This document shows positions 1 through 6,233 of a stretch of DNA of 15,929 nucleotides, piece after piece (the first letter of the stretch is position 1; every line of letters starts with the position of its first letter). Source of the DNA: Clostridia bacterium (GTDB taxonomy: Bacteria; Bacillota_A; Clostridia; Christensenellales; Aristaeellaceae); the NCBI GenBank assembly GCA_017481185.1, contig JAFUPO010000027.1, forward strand, positions 1 through 15,929. The letters are read 5' to 3'. Made by a program: the position numbers and the translations under genes. A model generated the notes under the pieces. It saw only the letters and a program-made list of their open reading frames with translations. It did no database searches and was not told the origin of the DNA.

Positions 1-2
1 AG

Positions 3-461
3 CTGCCGCAGGAGGAAGCCGTGCAGATTCTCAGGCAGGCCACCTCCGGCGTGCTGGAGCTGCTGGGCGATGACGATTATCCCTACGCCGTGCCCATGAG
101 CCACCTGTATCAGGACGGCAAATTGTATTTCCACTGCGCGGTGACAGGCCACAAGGTGGACGCCATCCGCCGCCACGGCAAGGCTTCCTTCTGCGTTGTT
201 GCGCAGGATGATGTGAAGGAAGAAACCTTCACCACGCATTTTTGCAGCGTGATCGCCTTTGGCAAAATCCGCATTCTGGAGGACGAACAGGAAAAGCGCG
301 AGGCCATCATGGCGCTGGCGCGCCGCTTCTCCCCCGGACGCGACGAGGCCGCGAAGAAGGAAATCGACGAGAGCATCGGCCATATGAACATGCTGGTGAT
401 GGATATTGAACACCTCACCGGCAAGGAGGCCGTGGAACTGATGAAGCAGCGCAAAAAATAA
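3..461 (+). CDS. Pyridoxamine 5'-phosphate oxidase-like (NimA-type) flavin-binding protein, 5' end off window
   Basis: Small split-barrel FMN-binding protein of the pyridoxamine 5'-phosphate oxidase-like superfamily, NimA-like branch, usually about 150-160 residues; substrate unknown. Recognisable stretches are YPYAVPMSHLY, GKLYFHCAVTGHKVDAIRR and, near the end, DIEHLTGKEA. The reading frame stays open to the left edge (residues LPQEEA precede base 21) and matches the expected N-terminal region of the family, so the true start is probably upstream. A GTG at 21 with AGGAGG at 10-15 is an alternative start, but those bases also encode the conserved-looking QEE, so I favour truncation. The gene ends with TAA at 459-461 with no obvious terminator before the next gene. 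Family assignment is fairly sure; function is not. Confidence 0.8.
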   Translation: MPQEEAVQILRQATSGVLELLGDDDYPYAVPMSHLYQDGKLYFHCAVTGHKVDAIRRHGKASFCVVAQDDVKEETFTTHFCSVIAFGKIRILEDEQEKREAIMALARRFSPGRDEAAKKEIDESIGHMNMLVMDIEHLTGKEAVELMKQRKK

Positions 462-493
462 TAGCAAAAAATGGCTTCATCGCTGCACAAGTG

Positions 494-502
494 TGATATA
501 CT
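494..502 (+). promoter_or_regulatory. Extended -10 promoter for the alpha/beta hydrolase gene
   Basis: TGATATACT is an extended -10 element (TG-n-TATACT). It lies about 40 bases before the ATG at 542. The -35 region is weak (TTCATC at 476-481, 15-base spacer), as is common for extended -10 promoters. It sits in the only gap between the two flanking plus-strand genes. Confidence 0.5.
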
Positions 503-541
503 GAAGCTACCCATTCTGTTCCGAAAGAAAGGAGTATCCCC

Positions 542-1402
542 ATGAAAAAGATCATTGCTGTTGTTCTGTCCCTGATGCTGGCGATGAGCCTGAGCTTTGC
601 GATGGCTGAATCCACCGTCATTGCCTATGAATCCCGCGGCGCGCAGATTCCCGCTACGCTGGTTACCCCCGACGGCGCGGAGAGCTATCCCGGTGTGGTG
701 CTCATCCACGGCCACGGCGGCAGCCGTGAAGAAAACGTGGGCTTCGCCGCCATCGCTGATGCGCTGGCTGCCAAGGGTATCGGCTCCATCCGCATGGACT
801 TCCCCGGCTGCGGCGAGAGCACCGAGAGCTTCCAGAACAATACCCTGACCAACATGAAGGCTGACGTGGCGGCTGCCATCGAATATGCCAAGGCCAACAC
901 CGGCATGACCAAGCTGGGCCTCTTCGGCTACAGCATGGGCGGCCGCATCACCCTGGAAATGGTTGCTGAGGACGCCGCTCCCGACGCCATTTGCCTCTTG
1001 GCCCCCGCCGCCGCCACCGGCGATCTGAAGAACCTCTTCGGCGGCCAGGAAGCCTATGACAAGATGTATGAAACCGCCAAGACCGAAGGCTACGTAGTTT
1101 TTGAGACCATCTACGGTCAGGTGCAGGAGCTGAGCCAGAAGTGGTTCGACGATCTGGTAGCCTATGAAGATGTGAACGCCGCCGCCAAGGCCAAGTACAC
1201 CGGCCCCGCTATGGTCATCTGGGGCAGCGATGACGAAGCTGTGGCTCCCGCCATCTCCGCCGCCACCGCCGAGGCCCTGAACGCCAAGACCGTTGACGCC
1301 ACCGGCGAAGGCCATGGCTACGGCTTCTACAGCGAGGATGACGCCGTGCGCAACCTGGTTGCCAATTCCGCAGCCGATTTCTTCGCAGAGAACCTGAAGT
1401 AA
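542..1402 (+). CDS. Secreted alpha/beta hydrolase (esterase/dienelactone hydrolase-like)
   Basis: Predicted extracytoplasmic serine hydrolase of 286 aa. Residues 1-22 form a signal peptide (MKK, hydrophobic core, AMA cleavage box) with no lipobox cysteine, so it should be released by signal peptidase I. The oxyanion-loop motif HGHGGS is at 56-61, the nucleophile elbow GYSMGG at 129-134 (Ser131), the acid is in WGSDDEAV (Asp231 most likely) and the base is His258 in GEGHGY. A complete triad implies activity; the substrate is unknown, although the fold resembles acyl esterases and dienelactone hydrolases. AGGAG at about 531-535 supports the ATG at 542. The gene has its own promoter and a strong terminator, so it is probably monocistronic. 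Confidence 0.85.
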   Translation: MKKIIAVVLSLMLAMSLSFAMAESTVIAYESRGAQIPATLVTPDGAESYPGVVLIHGHGGSREENVGFAAIADALAAKGIGSIRMDFPGCGESTESFQNNTLTNMKADVAAAIEYAKANTGMTKLGLFGYSMGGRITLEMVAEDAAPDAICLLAPAAATGDLKNLFGGQEAYDKMYETAKTEGYVVFETIYGQVQELSQKWFDDLVAYEDVNAAAKAKYTGPAMVIWGSDDEAVAPAISAATAEALNAKTVDATGEGHGYGFYSEDDAVRNLVANSAADFFAENLK

Positions 1403-1414
1403 GTTATATTCAAA

Positions 1415-1449
1415 GCGCCTGCTCCACAAGGGGCAGGCGTTTTTTCTTT
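1415..1449 (+). terminator. Rho-independent terminator of the hydrolase gene
   Basis: CGCCTGCTCC (1416-1425), loop ACAA, GGGGCAGGCG (1430-1439) give a 10-bp stem with one G-U pair. A run of six T, then C, then three T follows directly. The terminator starts 13 bases after the hydrolase stop codon. Confidence 0.9.
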
Positions 1450-1476
1450 ACACAGGGGCAGGAAATATGTTATTGT
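1447..1476 (+). promoter_or_regulatory. Possible promoter for the repeat-containing membrane protein gene
   Basis: TTTACA (1447-1452) and TATTGT (1471-1476) are separated by 18 bases, overlap the T-tail of the preceding terminator, and lie just upstream of the ribosome binding site at 1499-1503. The -10 matches consensus at four of six positions, so this is tentative. Confidence 0.35.
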
Positions 1477-1510
1477 GTATACAAATAAAACCAAGAATGG
1501 AGGCCTTTTG

Positions 1511-2461
1511 TTGACAAAGGGAAAATCCACGCTCATTATCGTCGTCTTGTCCCTGCTGACCCTCGTATTCGGCGCGCTCTACTTTGCAACGGATCTGGAC
1601 GCAGAAACCAAGGCGGCTCAGATTGAGTCCCTCTCTGTTGATGCTGCCCAAAAGGCCGAACGGATCGAGACTCTCACTACCGCCGATGCCCAGAAGGCTG
1701 CCCAGCTCGAAATCCTCACCGCCGCCGATGCCCAGAAGGCTGCCCAGATCGAGGCCCTCACCGCTGCCGATGCCCAGAAGGCGGCCCAGATCGAGGCCCT
1801 CACCGCTGCCGATGCCCAGAAGGCCGCCCAGATCGAGGCCCTCACCGCCGCCGATGCCCAGAAGGCCGCCCAGATCGAAATCCTCACCGCCGCCGATGCC
1901 CAGAAGGCCGCCCAGATCGAGGCCCTTACCGCTGTCGAGAGCATGAAGGATGCCCAGATTGCCCAGCTGACCGCTCAGCTGACGACCCAAGAAGATCTGT
2001 CTGAGATCACCGAGGGAACCTGCGTCTCCACTAAGCGATTTGTTAAGCTGCTGAAGGAGTATGACGTTTTATACCGGGTAAGCAATGCCACCGATGATTC
2101 AGACTCTGATATGGTTGAGTTTCTTAACACAGGCACATCAACCAATGGCACTGAGTTCAGTTATCTAGTCAATATGTTTTTTTACAAAGATAACAGCTCC
2201 GTCGATTTTTATCTATGGAATCTGGTGGAATTTGACGCCAGCCGCTATGAAGAAGCTCTTAAAACCTGCAATGAGCTCAACAGCAAATGGAAATGGGGGT
2301 TCCTCAGCGTGAACAAAGAAAATGCCGCTTTCAACTATTCCTATATGATTCCGCTTATGAACCAACCCTCTGACGGCGAGTTGCTGTTGAACGCTTTTTT
2401 GAATATTCATGATATAGTCACTTACTGCTACGACGATCTGTATGCCTATCGCAAGCAATGA
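1511..2461 (+). CDS. Membrane-anchored alanine-rich coiled-coil repeat protein with YbjN-like C-terminal domain
   Basis: From the TTG at 1511 the product is 316 aa. I chose this start because GGAGG (1499-1503) lies 7 bases upstream; an upstream in-frame GTG at 1475 has no ribosome binding site and would add 12 polar residues before the membrane segment. Residues 8-26 form one transmembrane helix. Residues 44-155 are 14-residue repeats close to ADAQKAAQIEALTA, six of them nearly identical (58-141), predicted to form a long helix or coiled coil. Residues from about 165 to 316 are unique sequence. The stretch RYEEALKTCNELNSKWKWGF followed by NAAFNYSYMIPL resembles YbjN-type (bacterial sensory regulator) domains, which is a pattern-based inference. 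No enzyme motif is seen. The layout suggests an anchored rod presenting a binding domain, and the orientation is unknown. Confidence 0.75.
   Translation: MTKGKSTLIIVVLSLLTLVFGALYFATDLDAETKAAQIESLSVDAAQKAERIETLTTADAQKAAQLEILTAADAQKAAQIEALTAADAQKAAQIEALTAADAQKAAQIEALTAADAQKAAQIEILTAADAQKAAQIEALTAVESMKDAQIAQLTAQLTTQEDLSEITEGTCVSTKRFVKLLKEYDVLYRVSNATDDSDSDMVEFLNTGTSTNGTEFSYLVNMFFYKDNSSVDFYLWNLVEFDASRYEEALKTCNELNSKWKWGFLSVNKENAAFNYSYMIPLMNQPSDGELLLNAFLNIHDIVTYCYDDLYAYRKQ
1640..1975 (+). repeat. In-frame 42-bp tandem repeat array (8 units, 6 near-identical)
   Basis: Six near-identical 42-bp units occupy 1682-1723, 1724-1765, 1766-1807, 1808-1849, 1850-1891 and 1892-1933. They are flanked by one degenerate unit on each side (1640-1681 and 1934-1975). 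Differences are confined mainly to the wobble base of the sixth codon (GCT, GCG or GCC) and an alternating GAGGCC or GAAATC block. Units 1 and 5 share GAAATC, which suggests past duplication of a multi-unit block. Since 42 is a multiple of 3, copy-number change would preserve the frame. Confidence 0.95.
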
Positions 2462-2508
2462 GCAGGCGCTGCGCAAGCTTCATCTATTGCAAGGCGCACT
2501 GATAAAGA

Positions 2509-2540
2509 AAAAAGCGACGTGTTTTAACACGTCGCTTTTT
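2509..2540. terminator. Bidirectional terminator between the repeat protein gene and tRNA-Arg
   Basis: AAAAAGCGACGTGTT (2509-2523) and AACACGTCGCTTTTT (2526-2540) are perfectly complementary around TT. The stem reads with a T-tract on both strands, so it can end the plus-strand gene at 2461 and the minus-strand tRNA, whose 3' CCA ends three bases away at 2543. Confidence 0.9.
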
Positions 2541-2542
2541 CA

Positions 2543-2619
2543 TGGTGAGCCCGGCGGGATTCGAACCCACGACCTTTTGATTCGTAGTCAAACACTCTAT
2601 CCAGCTGAGCTACGGGCCC
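2543..2619 (-). tRNA. tRNA-Arg (anticodon ACG)
   Basis: Read on the minus strand, the acceptor stem GGGCCCG pairs with CGGGCTC (one G-U pair), followed by A and an encoded CCA. The D-arm contains AGCTCAGCTGGATAGAG, the anticodon stem is TTTGA/TCAAA with loop CTACGAA (anticodon ACG, normally read as ICG for CGU/CGC/CGA), and the T-arm contains GGTTCGAATCC. All four arms fold canonically. The gene has its own strong promoter and a terminator immediately downstream, so it is a stand-alone unit. Confidence 0.97.
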
Positions 2620-2646
2620 ACAGTGCTGCTCAAAGTCAGCTTTTGT

Positions 2647-2675
2647 ATTATAGCAAAGCCCACGCAAAAATGCAA
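2647..2675 (-). promoter_or_regulatory. Sigma-A promoter of tRNA-Arg
   Basis: On the minus strand TTGCAT is followed by a 17-base spacer and a perfect TATAAT. The -10 ends 27 bases before the mature tRNA 5' end, a typical distance for a short leader removed by RNase P. Confidence 0.88.
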
Positions 2676-2713
2676 GCCTTATTTGCCGAAATTTTAAAAT
2701 ATTTTTTCAATAG

Positions 2714-2742
2714 TTGACGCAATCCCCTTTCCATTGCATACT
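2714..2742 (+). promoter_or_regulatory. Promoter of the MGMT-family gene
   Basis: TTGACG (2714-2719), a 17-base spacer and CATACT (2737-2742) precede the ribosome binding site AAAGGAGG by about 8 bases. The leader would therefore be very short. Confidence 0.7.
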
Positions 2743-2764
2743 GAAAACCAAAGGAGGCGATTCC

Positions 2765-3076
2765 ATGGCAGAGGATATGGCCCAGGCGGTGCGGGCGCTG
2801 GCAGCGCAAATTCCCCCAGGCAAGGTGGCCAGCTATGGTCAATTGGCCCTGATGAGCGGCCATCCCCGAGGGGCTCGAATGGTGGGCTACATCATGCGGG
2901 GCAAGGCCAGCCGGGGGCTGCCCTGCCACCGGGTCATCCGCCAGGATGGCAGCCTTTGCCCGCCGGATATTTTCGGCGGCCCGGGGATCCAGCGGGCCAT
3001 GCTGGAGGCCGAGGGGGTTGTTTTTCTGCCCGATGGGAGGGTGGATATGGCCCAGTGCCGGTGGCAAGGCCCATAA
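2765..3076 (+). CDS. MGMT-family DNA alkyltransferase-like protein (single domain)
   Basis: A 103-aa protein corresponding to the C-terminal DNA-binding and active-site domain of O6-alkylguanine-DNA alkyltransferases. Conserved elements are IPPGKVASYGQLA (16-28), the helix-turn-helix Arg finger in GARMVG (Arg38) and the active-site motif PCHRV with Cys54. FGGPGIQRAMLEAEGV and the DGRVDM tail are typical of the roughly 100-residue family lacking the N-terminal domain. Because Cys54 is present, it could accept alkyl groups, unlike E. coli-type ATL proteins where this residue is Trp. Repair or damage-sensing activity is inferred. AAAGGAGG at 2750-2757 with a 7-base spacer fixes the ATG at 2765. 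A further in-frame TTG at 2714 is the promoter -35 box, not a start. Confidence 0.9.
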   Translation: MAEDMAQAVRALAAQIPPGKVASYGQLALMSGHPRGARMVGYIMRGKASRGLPCHRVIRQDGSLCPPDIFGGPGIQRAMLEAEGVVFLPDGRVDMAQCRWQGP

Positions 3077-3211
3077 AAAAGCAGAACACCACCCGCCCCT
3101 GTTGGGCAAGCAGCGCTCCGCTATCCACCTCTTTTTTGAGGCTAAAAAATTATAGCACAGGTTTTTTGCCTGCGCAAGAATTGTCAAAAACTTATTTTTT
3201 AGGAGGCGCCT

Positions 3212-3775
3212 ATGCGGGCCATTCAAGCCATCACCGATTTTGTTTTTGTACAAAACTCCCCCTGCCCGGCAGACATTATCTTTCTCCCCGGCGGGCCGGG
3301 GGATGCGCCCTGCTTGAAGGCGGCTGAATTATACCGCCAGGGCCTTGCGCCCCTGATCCTTCCCTCGGGGCGGTTTGCCATTGGCAAAGCCTGCTACGAG
3401 GGGCAAGAAGCCACCGAGTGGGCGCATATGAAAAACCTGCTCATGGCAAAGGGCGTGCCGCAGGAGGCCATCCTGCGGGAGGACAACGCCTCCTTTACCT
3501 GGGAAAACGCCCTGTTTTCCCGCCGGGTCACAGACGCTTTGGGCCTTTGTATCCGCAAAGCTCTGCTGGTGTGCAAGGCCCACCATGCCCGCCGAGCCCT
3601 GACCTATTATGAAATAGCATACCCGGAGGCTGACCTCCGGGTATGCCCTGCGCCCATCCCCGGCATTGACCGGCAGGGCTGGTATTTAACGCAATACGGC
3701 ATGGATGCCGTGTTCGGTGAACTCAACAGGTTTGCCCAGCAGATGCCCACCATGGAGGTGTTCAGGCGCTCTTAA
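3212..3775 (+). CDS. YdcF/DUF218 family protein
   Basis: A 187-aa protein of the DUF218 (YdcF/SanA/ElyC) family, whose members are linked to envelope or nucleotide-related functions but mostly lack a defined activity. Family hallmarks are ADIIFLPGGPG (20-30), the conserved acidic-Asn segment FTWENALFSRR (95-105) and LLVCKAHHARRAL (118-130). There is no signal peptide or membrane helix, so it is likely cytosolic, like YdcF rather than SanA or ElyC. AGGAGG at 3201-3206 with a 5-base spacer supports the ATG. It lies 135 bases after the MGMT gene with no convincing promoter or terminator between, so co-transcription is possible. Codons 136-145 carry a 13-bp perfect hairpin. The stop codon overlaps the stop of the convergent permease. 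Confidence 0.85.
   Translation: MRAIQAITDFVFVQNSPCPADIIFLPGGPGDAPCLKAAELYRQGLAPLILPSGRFAIGKACYEGQEATEWAHMKNLLMAKGVPQEAILREDNASFTWENALFSRRVTDALGLCIRKALLVCKAHHARRALTYYEIAYPEADLRVCPAPIPGIDRQGWYLTQYGMDAVFGELNRFAQQMPTMEVFRRS
3617..3646 (-). terminator. Strong hairpin inside the YdcF gene, possible terminator for the convergent permease
   Basis: GCATACCCGGAGG (3617-3629), loop CTGA, CCTCCGGGTATGC (3634-3646) form a perfect 13-bp stem within codons 136-145 of the YdcF gene. Read on the minus strand it is followed by TATTTCATAATA. It lies about 125 bases beyond the permease stop, and no other hairpin separates the two convergent genes. The T-tract is weak, so the terminator role is an inference; the hairpin itself is certain. 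Confidence 0.5.
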
Positions 3776-5079
3776 ACGCCCCACACCAGCCAGATATAGG
3801 CATAGCCCGCCAGCACCGCAGACAGGGTGAAGGGCACGCCGATGCGCAGGAAGTCTTTGAGGCTCACGGTTTCGCCGTTTTTGCGCAGGATGCCGATGGC
3901 GGTGATGTTGGCGGAGGCGCCGATGGGGGTCAGGTTGCCGCCCAGGGTAGCGCCGGTGAGCAGGCCAAAGTAGAACACATAGGGCTCCAGACCCATCATG
4001 CCGGAAAGGCTGGTGACCACGGGCAGCATGGTGGCAACGTAAGGAATGTTGTCAACAAAGGCGCTCATGACCACGGAGAAGAACACCAAGAGGGTGTAGA
4101 GCATGAAGGGGTTGTTGCCAGCGATGGAATTGAACAGCCCGGCAATGGCGTCGATGACGCCGGCAGCCTTGATGCCGCCGATGACGATGAACAGGCCGAA
4201 GAGCAGCAGGATGGTATCCTTATCCAGATCGGCCAGCACGCGCTTCACCACATCGGCGCTCTTTTCTTTTTGGGCCGTGTACAATAGGCCAATGGCCAGA
4301 AGGGCGAGGCACACCAGGCCGTTTTTGTGTTCAAAGGCCCACAGGGCAAAGCCGCCCTCGGGCTGGGGCAGGAAGGATACCAGGATCATGACCACCACCA
4401 CGGCGATCATCAAAAAGGAGGGGAAATAGTTGGTCACTTCGGTTTCCACCCGGGCCTCCACCTTTTCCTTATCCTTGCGGAAGAGCACCAGCAGAATCAG
4501 CAGGCTGGCCACAGCGCCCAATTCAACGCCCCAGGCGATGCCGGGTTTGCCCAGCATCCAGAAGAAGTCCATAAAGTTCATGTTGGCAGCGTCGGCCAGC
4601 ATGATGCTGGTGGTGTCGCCCACCAGGGTAGCAGCGCCCTGGAGGTTGGAGGAAACTGCAATGGCGATCAGCATGGGCACGGGGGAAATTTTGAGCTTCT
4701 TAGCGATGGCCAGGCCCCCAGGGGCGATCATCAGCACCGTGGCCACGTTATCCACAAAGGCGCTGACCACGCCAGCAAAAAGGCTCAGGGCTGCCACAGC
4801 CCACTTCACGTTGGGCACCTTGCAAAGGAGCATTTCAGACAGGCGGGCGGGCATCTTGCTCTCAATGAACAAGGTCACGATACCCATGGTGCCAGCGATC
4901 ATCATCAGCACATTGTAGTCCACTTCCATCAGAGCCTTGGGGATATTCATCTCCCACAGGCCGAAGTAGCCCAGCGCCACAAAGATGGCAGCGGAGGTCA
5001 GAGCGATCCAGGGCCGATACTTCTGAAATGCCAGCATGAGCACGTAGGTCACCAGAAAAATGATCAATGCGGTTATCAT
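3772..5079 (-). CDS. SLC13/ArsB-NhaD superfamily ion or carboxylate permease
   Basis: A polytopic inner-membrane transporter of 435 aa with roughly 11-12 hydrophobic segments, of the ion transporter superfamily that includes CitMHS, ArsB and NhaD. The two inverted halves each carry the signature SAFVDN: SAFVDNVAT at 106-113, and SAFVDNIPYVATMLP in the second half. Each is followed by a second motif, SNLQGAATLVGDTTS (144-158) and GGNLTPIGASANI. These are probable substrate and cation sites; whether it moves dicarboxylates, citrate, arsenite or Na+/H+ cannot be told. The start is the ATG at 5077-5079 with GAGGAGG upstream; a longer open frame to 5208 runs back through the promoter and is not coding. 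It is divergent from the VanY-like gene and convergent with the YdcF gene. Confidence 0.85.
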   Translation of the reverse strand: MITALIIFLVTYVLMLAFQKYRPWIALTSAAIFVALGYFGLWEMNIPKALMEVDYNVLMMIAGTMGIVTLFIESKMPARLSEMLLCKVPNVKWAVAALSLFAGVVSAFVDNVATVLMIAPGGLAIAKKLKISPVPMLIAIAVSSNLQGAATLVGDTTSIMLADAANMNFMDFFWMLGKPGIAWGVELGAVASLLILLVLFRKDKEKVEARVETEVTNYFPSFLMIAVVVVMILVSFLPQPEGGFALWAFEHKNGLVCLALLAIGLLYTAQKEKSADVVKRVLADLDKDTILLLFGLFIVIGGIKAAGVIDAIAGLFNSIAGNNPFMLYTLLVFFSVVMSAFVDNIPYVATMLPVVTSLSGMMGLEPYVFYFGLLTGATLGGNLTPIGASANITAIGILRKNGETVSLKDFLRIGVPFTLSAVLAGYAYIWLVWGV

Positions 5080-5116
5080 AGGGTCCTCCTCGAGATTTCT
5101 TTGCCGTTTCTTAACC

Positions 5117-5144
5117 ATTATAAGTGTTTTTGGATAATTGTAAA
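5117..5144 (-). promoter_or_regulatory. Promoter of the SLC13-type permease
   Basis: On the minus strand TTTACA (5139-5144), a 16-base spacer and a perfect TATAAT (5117-5122) lie about 40 bases before the permease start codon and its GAGGAGG ribosome binding site. Confidence 0.78.
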
Positions 5145-5208
5145 GTATAAATTGTATCTCCGTTACCATTTTGGGGCATACTGTCTCCAACAAGGGAGGG
5201 AGACACAA

Positions 5209-6174
5209 ATGAGCAAGTATTGGGGCCTGTATGCCAGCATTTTAGTGGTCTGCTTGGGCATGGCGGTATGGAGCATGATCCCCGCCCGGGAGGAAAGCCA
5301 GCCGGCAAGCGCCCCAGCCCAGGCAGCCCCTGCGCCTACCCCGGGGCTGCCCCAGGGGGTGCACTTGGGCCTGGGTCATTTGGAAACGGAGCCCTGCCTC
5401 ATCCCCCAGGAAAAGCTATGGGCTGGCAAAATGATGCTGATTGACCCAGACCATCCCCTCCCCGATGCGGCCCCGGTGCCCAACACCCTTTCAGTGGCTG
5501 CCCTGGGGGCTGCCGCCCGCTCCCCCCAAACGGTGGCGGCGGAGGAAACCATCACCGCCCTGAGAGAATGGCTCTACGCTGCCCTGCACAAGGGGTATGC
5601 GACCCCCGTGGTTTGGGCCGGAACCCGCTCCCGCGCCCAGCAGCTGGAGTGGCAATTGGATCAACTGCGCCTTTACGCCCAGAACCATTCACTCCAGGAG
5701 GCTGCTCAAATGACCGCCCGAGAGCGGGAGGCCCCCGGCTATTCAGAGCACCACACGGGCTGGGCCATTGATATACGCCTGTGCGCCAGCTATTACCAGC
5801 CGCCTGACGATCAGCCCCTCAGCGCTTCCCCTGCCGGTCAATACCTTTTGCAGACTGCCTGGCGCTACGGTTTCATTCATCGCTATAACGATCACCCCTG
5901 CCCGGAGGAAGCCTACCATTTTCGGTATGTGGGGCTGCCCCACGCCCAGGTGATGAACGCCCTGGGTTTGCCCCTGGAGAATTATCTGGATTTTCTCCAC
6001 GAGGCTCAAGCGGTGCGATTTTACCACCAGGGAGAATTGCAGTATGTGATTCTCTGCCAGCCCGTTACCGGCGACTGGACCCTGCGCAAGCCCCGAGGCC
6101 TCAAGGCTCTGGATGTACGCTATGATAACCAGGGCTACGCCCTGGCGGTGTTCGGGGTGGAAACGGATGCCTAA
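5209..6174 (+). CDS. Membrane-anchored VanY-type D-alanyl-D-alanine carboxypeptidase (peptidase M15B)
   Basis: A 321-aa zinc peptidase that should trim the terminal D-Ala from peptidoglycan stem peptides outside the membrane. Residues about 6-24 form an N-terminal membrane anchor or uncleaved signal (no good lipobox), followed by an Ala/Pro-rich linker at 29-48. The catalytic domain has GTRSRAQQ (138-145), the S-x-H-x-x-G-x-A-x-D zinc motif at 179-188 (ligands His181 and Asp188), and E-x-x-H at 234-237 (catalytic Glu234, third ligand His237) within the AYHFRYVG segment. All key residues are present. Residues from about 250 to the end are an extra small domain seen in Firmicute homologues. Housekeeping remodelling is more likely than vancomycin resistance, as no vanRS/HAX genes are nearby. 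AGGGAGG precedes the ATG and is partly inside a hairpin. Confidence 0.9.
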   Translation: MSKYWGLYASILVVCLGMAVWSMIPAREESQPASAPAQAAPAPTPGLPQGVHLGLGHLETEPCLIPQEKLWAGKMMLIDPDHPLPDAAPVPNTLSVAALGAAARSPQTVAAEETITALREWLYAALHKGYATPVVWAGTRSRAQQLEWQLDQLRLYAQNHSLQEAAQMTAREREAPGYSEHHTGWAIDIRLCASYYQPPDDQPLSASPAGQYLLQTAWRYGFIHRYNDHPCPEEAYHFRYVGLPHAQVMNALGLPLENYLDFLHEAQAVRFYHQGELQYVILCQPVTGDWTLRKPRGLKALDVRYDNQGYALAVFGVETDA

Positions 6175-6187
6175 GCAGCTTAAACTC

Positions 6188-6224
6188 AAAGCGGGAGCCC
6201 CGATAGGACGGGGCTCCCGCTTTT
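6188..6224 (+). terminator. Terminator of the VanY-like gene
   Basis: GCGGGAGCCCCG (6191-6202), loop ATAGGA, CGGGGCTCCCGC (6209-6220) give a perfect 12-bp stem extended by AAA/TTT pairs and followed by TTTT. It starts 14 bases after the stop. It lies between two convergent genes and may also help end the minus-strand synthase transcript, although the T-tract in that direction is short. Confidence 0.88.
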
Positions 6225-6233
6225 GGTTGCTTA

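Noticed and set aside
110..1429. Long minus-strand open frame opposite the first two genes
   Set aside because: It is antisense to two well-supported genes with clear motifs, is glycine/histidine-rich low-complexity sequence, and has no family signature. GC-rich codon bias keeps the opposite frame open.
1682..1933. Regular repeats considered as a CRISPR array
   Set aside because: The units are contiguous with no unique spacers and lie in frame inside a coding region.
1448..1990. Open frames in other phases and on the other strand across the 42-bp repeats
   Set aside because: A repeat length divisible by three keeps several frames open at once. Only the plus-strand frame with the membrane segment has a ribosome binding site and unique C-terminal sequence.
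4327..5208. Plus-strand open frame extending the VanY-like gene far upstream
   Set aside because: The 294 extra residues are His/Gln/Gly-rich antisense of the permease. The ATG at 5209 has its own ribosome binding site and begins a proper membrane anchor.
5080..5208. N-terminal extension of the SLC13 permease
   Set aside because: The extra residues are encoded across the TATAAT/TTTACA promoter and the ribosome binding site. Starting at 5079 gives an immediate first membrane helix.
5209..6174. Vancomycin-resistance locus
   Set aside because: Although the peptidase is VanY-type, no vanR, vanS, vanH, ligase or vanX gene is adjacent. The context is an ordinary permease and metabolic genes.
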